Assembly (NCBI RefSeq): GCF_000002425.4
Contig: NC_037253.1
Location: forward strand, 7,691,311 to 7,755,310
Length of the DNA stretch: 64,000 nucleotides
Direction of reading: 5' to 3'
Origin: Physcomitrium patens
Taxonomy: Eukaryota > Streptophyta > Bryopsida > Funariales > Funariaceae
The position numbers and the translations under genes are program-made. The number at the start of each line of letters is the position of its first letter. The stretch's first letter is position 1. The notes under the pieces were generated by a model. That model ran no database searches. It was not told the origin of the DNA and saw only the letters and a list, made by a program, of their open reading frames with translations. Below, one piece after another: positions 60,325-64,000 of the stretch.

Positions 60325-62489
60325 CTACTTCCCACCGAGTATGTAAGGATATTGGGTCCAAAAGTTGTCCCGAATGATGTCTTCATGCTCAACCACAGCA
60401 CAGCTTCTAAGTCTCTTGATCTCTTGACCATCTTCCACCTTCACCACCTTTTCAACCTGCTAGGGCCAGAAACAGAATTTCAATTTAGAACGAACCAGTG
60501 ATCTCGGCTTCGTAAAATGCAACCATAGCGTCTGAGGCTACCTTTTTTCTATACACGATGGAGCCCTTCCGAAATATTTGTGGTAAATCATTGTAGTTGA
60601 TTTTGAAAGTGTCAAACAAAAGATTGTTCTTCACATCCGCAGTTGTGCCCTGCAAGACAAAAATATCGAGTGCTTATTGTAAGTTAGCAAACAATTAGAG
60701 AAAAAGCTTGAGACAGAAGCTTAAGATCAACAACGGTTTTCTTACGAAGAATGCTGCAACCTGAGAGGGGATTGAGGAATGACAAAAACTACCTGCATTT
60801 TCGTACTTCATTTGAGTCTGACAAACGTAAGACTTAAAATGATAAGCTCTTAGGGGAATGGCAATTATGATCAATAGAACAAATTTACCACCTATCAGAA
60901 ACGTAGCAAATTAACAGTTATACTTTGGACCATTAAAGCAACGCTCAATTGCGATTCAGAAATTACCTTCAACATATTTTGAGATTCAGCAGTGCTCTTA
61001 CCAGAACCAACAAGGTTCCAGAAGCAAGTGTTGTATTGATTGTTGATGTGGCCTGGCAACCCCCAATTCACACAACCGCAGATGTTAATGCTTCAGCTAT
61101 CATTTAGCTAGTCCAAATTAGGACAAGAACACATGACATACTTGTAAGTGAGACAATACCCATGCCACATGTGAAGATGCCGTATTTACCAGGAGCTAGA
61201 CAACGTCAAAGACAAGCCCACTTATATTTAAGCAAAAGTGTTCATTATGAAATGCAATTGCATACGGGTAGTAACATACAGGTTGTGTGAATCAAGGAAG
61301 AAAAACATATCCCCAGAACAAGATTCTAACTTTTGTGGCGGAATTCAGATCTAATGAAACCAGCCCTGTACTTATTGAAGAGAGAATGATTACAGTCAAC
61401 TTGACGCCAAGAGAGGTAATCCCGAAGAATCGATTCAGAGGGGTAGCAAACAGCTCTTCCGTCGAAGGCAGGGGCATACTGCAACTTAGTTTCCGGGAAA
61501 TACTTGCCCCAGTTCATTACATACGATGATGCGAATAGTGAGCATATAACAGAAATCAATTTGCTGCAACAGGTAACACAGAATTAATGTCACAAATTAA
61601 GATTTAGCTGATGCCACAAACCTAAAAGTCTGCAAAAGTCAGAACGTCCTTGAGAGCCTGGGAAATACTTGTACAATAAATCCTTAATACCCTGCATACA
61701 TAACTTGTTGGAAAGCTAGCTGCACCTGATTAATAAGTTGCAGCTGCTAAGACCAAAACCTGTCAGGTGTTTTACAGAAGTTAGAAGCGAACATAGCAGA
61801 ACGCTGACATGAAACTGAAATACACGAATAGACACGCACCTGGCTCTCCGTTGGTAAAGTGTCGATGTTTTCCGCAACACAAAGCTGTTTCAAGGCCAAA
61901 GACAGCAATTTCCTCAGATAAGTAGAATTTGAGATGATAGATCACATGATTGTCTCTCATTGTCTAAAACAAATCCAAACGAGATAATATCATTAATACG
62001 GATGAAGCATTGTGATAGAAATGCACAATTTATGCCACCAGGTATGGTAGAGATCAAGAAAAATAATGTCAGGCTTGAAGACAGATACGTAAATGTTAAG
62101 ATTCTCACAAGAGATGCATACCTGTATTCGTCGCTGACGCCATATGCGAATACAACATCTGCCAAATCCTCCACCACAGCCACTGCACTAGCATTCATCA
62201 ACAGCAGTGCTTGCAGGTCATTGGGCTTCTGAAATTGGTGAGCCTGCGAAAACCTGTCAAACAGCCATGACCAACGTCCAGACGTTCATTTGTCCTTTCA
62301 ATTGTATTTGATCACGAGATGGCAAAGGTGAAAAACATAAAGTCAAATAGGTATGAAAACTGAGTTTAAACCTAGAAAGACATACTTAGTAAAAGCACGG
62401 CCGTCAATGCGAATGACAATCCAAGTGTGAGGCAGTATGTTGTCATTGACTTCAAAATCTTTCACATACTCGTATTTGCTGTTCGCCAT
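60325..62489 (-). CDS. THG1: tRNA-His guanylyltransferase (Thg1), single domain
   Basis: Adds G at position -1 of tRNA-His by 3'-5' polymerisation, the identity element for histidyl-tRNA synthetase. Minus-strand exons: 62386-62489, 62122-62253, 61840-61884, 61394-61563, 60967-61052, 60542-60649, 60325-60459, all GT-AG and in phase, giving 259 residues (yeast 237). The metal-binding residues fall exactly at the yeast positions: D29 in RIDGR and D76, E77 in GVSDEYSF. LYQRRASK, WRQVDCHINNQYNTCFW, a GTTADVKN-to-INYN segment, FRKGSIVYRKK and the C-terminal DIIRDNFW are all present. Start chosen as MANSKYEYVK, which matches the N-terminus of Arabidopsis homologues. Those proteins carry two Thg1 domains in tandem; here only one is present. 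Confidence 0.95.
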
Positions 62490-64000
62490 CTTCGCTCCCC
62501 TCCACACCCTTGTAATACAAATTCACCACCTCCACGACCTAACCCTTGGACCCTTAACTCAAACTACCGCCCACCTAATGCAATTTCACCTTCTCCTCCT
62601 CCCAATATCTCAAATAGATGTAGCGATCGTCTGAGCCGTATTTTTCTCAGCTCAGTGACGCATATCAGTAAGCTTGTAATCTGATCCTGGCATTAGCGTT
62701 CTGTTCTTCTTGACCTACAACTCAAAACGCATACTTAGAATTCGAATTGGATTTGGGTGGCGCAATTATGGACACTAGATTCTGGAAGTGCTTAGACCTC
62801 CAACAGTTTTTATACAACTAACGGTCGGGAGGAGCGAATTTCGTTCTGCAAGAGTGTTAATCTTCTTTCCTTTGGCCTTCATTCCTCTGTGTTAGTCACT
62901 CTTCTTAAGTAGGGTATGAAACGACTCTCATTGTGAGGCACTTCCAATTTGACTCAGGTTTAGAGCATATGTCCAGTACAGGCAAATCCATCAATAAGCA
63001 AGGAGACGGAAGAGGACACGTATAGAAGTGTAATTTGAGAGCTCAAGCTTCGTACAAGCAGTACATGGTGAATTTGCTGGTATTCCCTCTTGTCCAGACA
63101 GATTCTCGTAAACTAGCCGCAAGATAATTCTCAAGTGTGTAACTTAATACAAGCAAATGTAAGAGCGAGCTAGCATTCAAGAAAAGGCATGATCGGAGCT
63201 ACTAAATGCCAATTCAATTTGAGAATGTTGATACAATCAGCAGGTTTAGAGCAGTACATGCGTACGAACGAGGCATCTGATACAAACCCAAATCTGCGTT
63301 GTCAGACTGGTGGACGCGCCGTAAATCCTAACTTCCAAGTTTCTCAAACCAAAACCCACTTAATAAAAACAATACGCACAACTTACCGAAACAGCTCCGC
63401 TACAACGGAACAAGCTCTTCCGACAAATCTTTAAGTCAAATTCAATCCCCCTAATTAACCAACCTTCACCAATCAACGCCCCAGCAAAGCAGAATATCAG
63501 TTGTCATAACAGGGACCCACTCGCGTCTATGCAATTCGGAACAGGTCAAGCACAGCCGCGTCAGCCCTAATTTATGAATAAAGGAGATGGTGGGCGCGGC
63601 AAAAGGTGAGCATCTGCGGAAGGAGCATGGCCATAGGCACCGAATTGAGCATATATATATATATTTCACATCTGTCTGTCTCTCACAGATCCATGCTGCG
63701 GCTTAAGGGTGTCGGGAAGCTTCAGGAGGCCTCTTGGTCTTAACAATCGTAGGCTTTGTTAAGGTGACCTTGTTGTCGTGGTTCACTTTTCATAGGTTGA
63801 TCGTTTAGGGATCTCACAGCGATGGTTTCATTTGTGTAGTTAAATGTTACGTTATCGGCGCATGAGTACTTTGCATGTCTCGTTGACAATCAGAAGGTAT
63901 TGTTGGTGCAGTTTCTGGTGCTAGCCTGGCAGTGATGTCTTTCGGTTCTTAGAGGGTCTTGGTATGCTGTAACGACGAAAAGCAATTTATGGCTGGGCTC
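62490..64000. other. Upstream region of THG1, no gene seen
   Basis: Presumably the THG1 promoter and leader. Frames at 63189-63434 (+) and 63466-63669 (-) are short and unrecognised. A TA run lies at 63649-63664. The final few hundred bases might be the start of a neighbouring gene that runs off the window. Confidence 0.45.

Noticed and set aside
1-64000. CRISPR arrays, tRNA or rRNA genes, bacterial operons
   Set aside because: No regularly spaced direct repeats, no tRNA cloverleaf and no rRNA sequence was recognised; the DNA is eukaryotic.

Overview
The window looks like nuclear DNA of a land plant, most probably a bryophyte such as a moss. The reasons are a plant-specific kinesin-12 of the phragmoplast class, an NRAMP3/4-type metal transporter, a plant GBPL3-type guanylate-binding protein, many short spliceosomal introns, and gene islands of moderate GC separated by very AT-rich transposon wreckage. 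The moss assignment is inference; the sequence gives no species label.

Layout. 1-2240: AT-rich repeat sequence with a retrotransposon gag fossil and a diverged tandem repeat. 2240-22062: leader and coding exons of a very large kinesin-12 gene (+ strand, 42 coding exons, about 3,580 residues). 23599-26375: NRAMP transporter (- strand, 5 coding exons), convergent with the kinesin. 26376-33177: leader and promoter DNA, an AT-rich spacer with a MITE-like element, then the GBPL3 promoter. 33178-39461: GBPL3-type large GTPase (+ strand, 17 exons). About 40900-53480: an island of decayed retroelements (Ty3/gypsy pol and LTR pieces, an L1-like LINE, a protease fragment, another LTR with primer-binding site), studded with long TA microsatellites. 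53480-64000: a second gene island with an intronless ankyrin-like protein of unknown function (- strand, 55643-57553) and a single-domain tRNA-His guanylyltransferase (- strand, 7 exons, 60325-62489).

The five genes do not form a pathway: cytokinesis motor, vacuolar metal export, nuclear immunity/lamina GTPase, an orphan ankyrin-like protein and a tRNA-editing enzyme. Exon models were built by hand from GT-AG sites, reading phase and family similarity; all exon phases agree, but a few boundaries (marked) are uncertain.

I found no clear new biological system. The points most worth a second look are the size of the kinesin, an in-frame stop-free intron in NRAMP, the single-domain THG1, the orphan ankyrin-like gene, a 206-bp foldback element and several unexplained inverted repeats.
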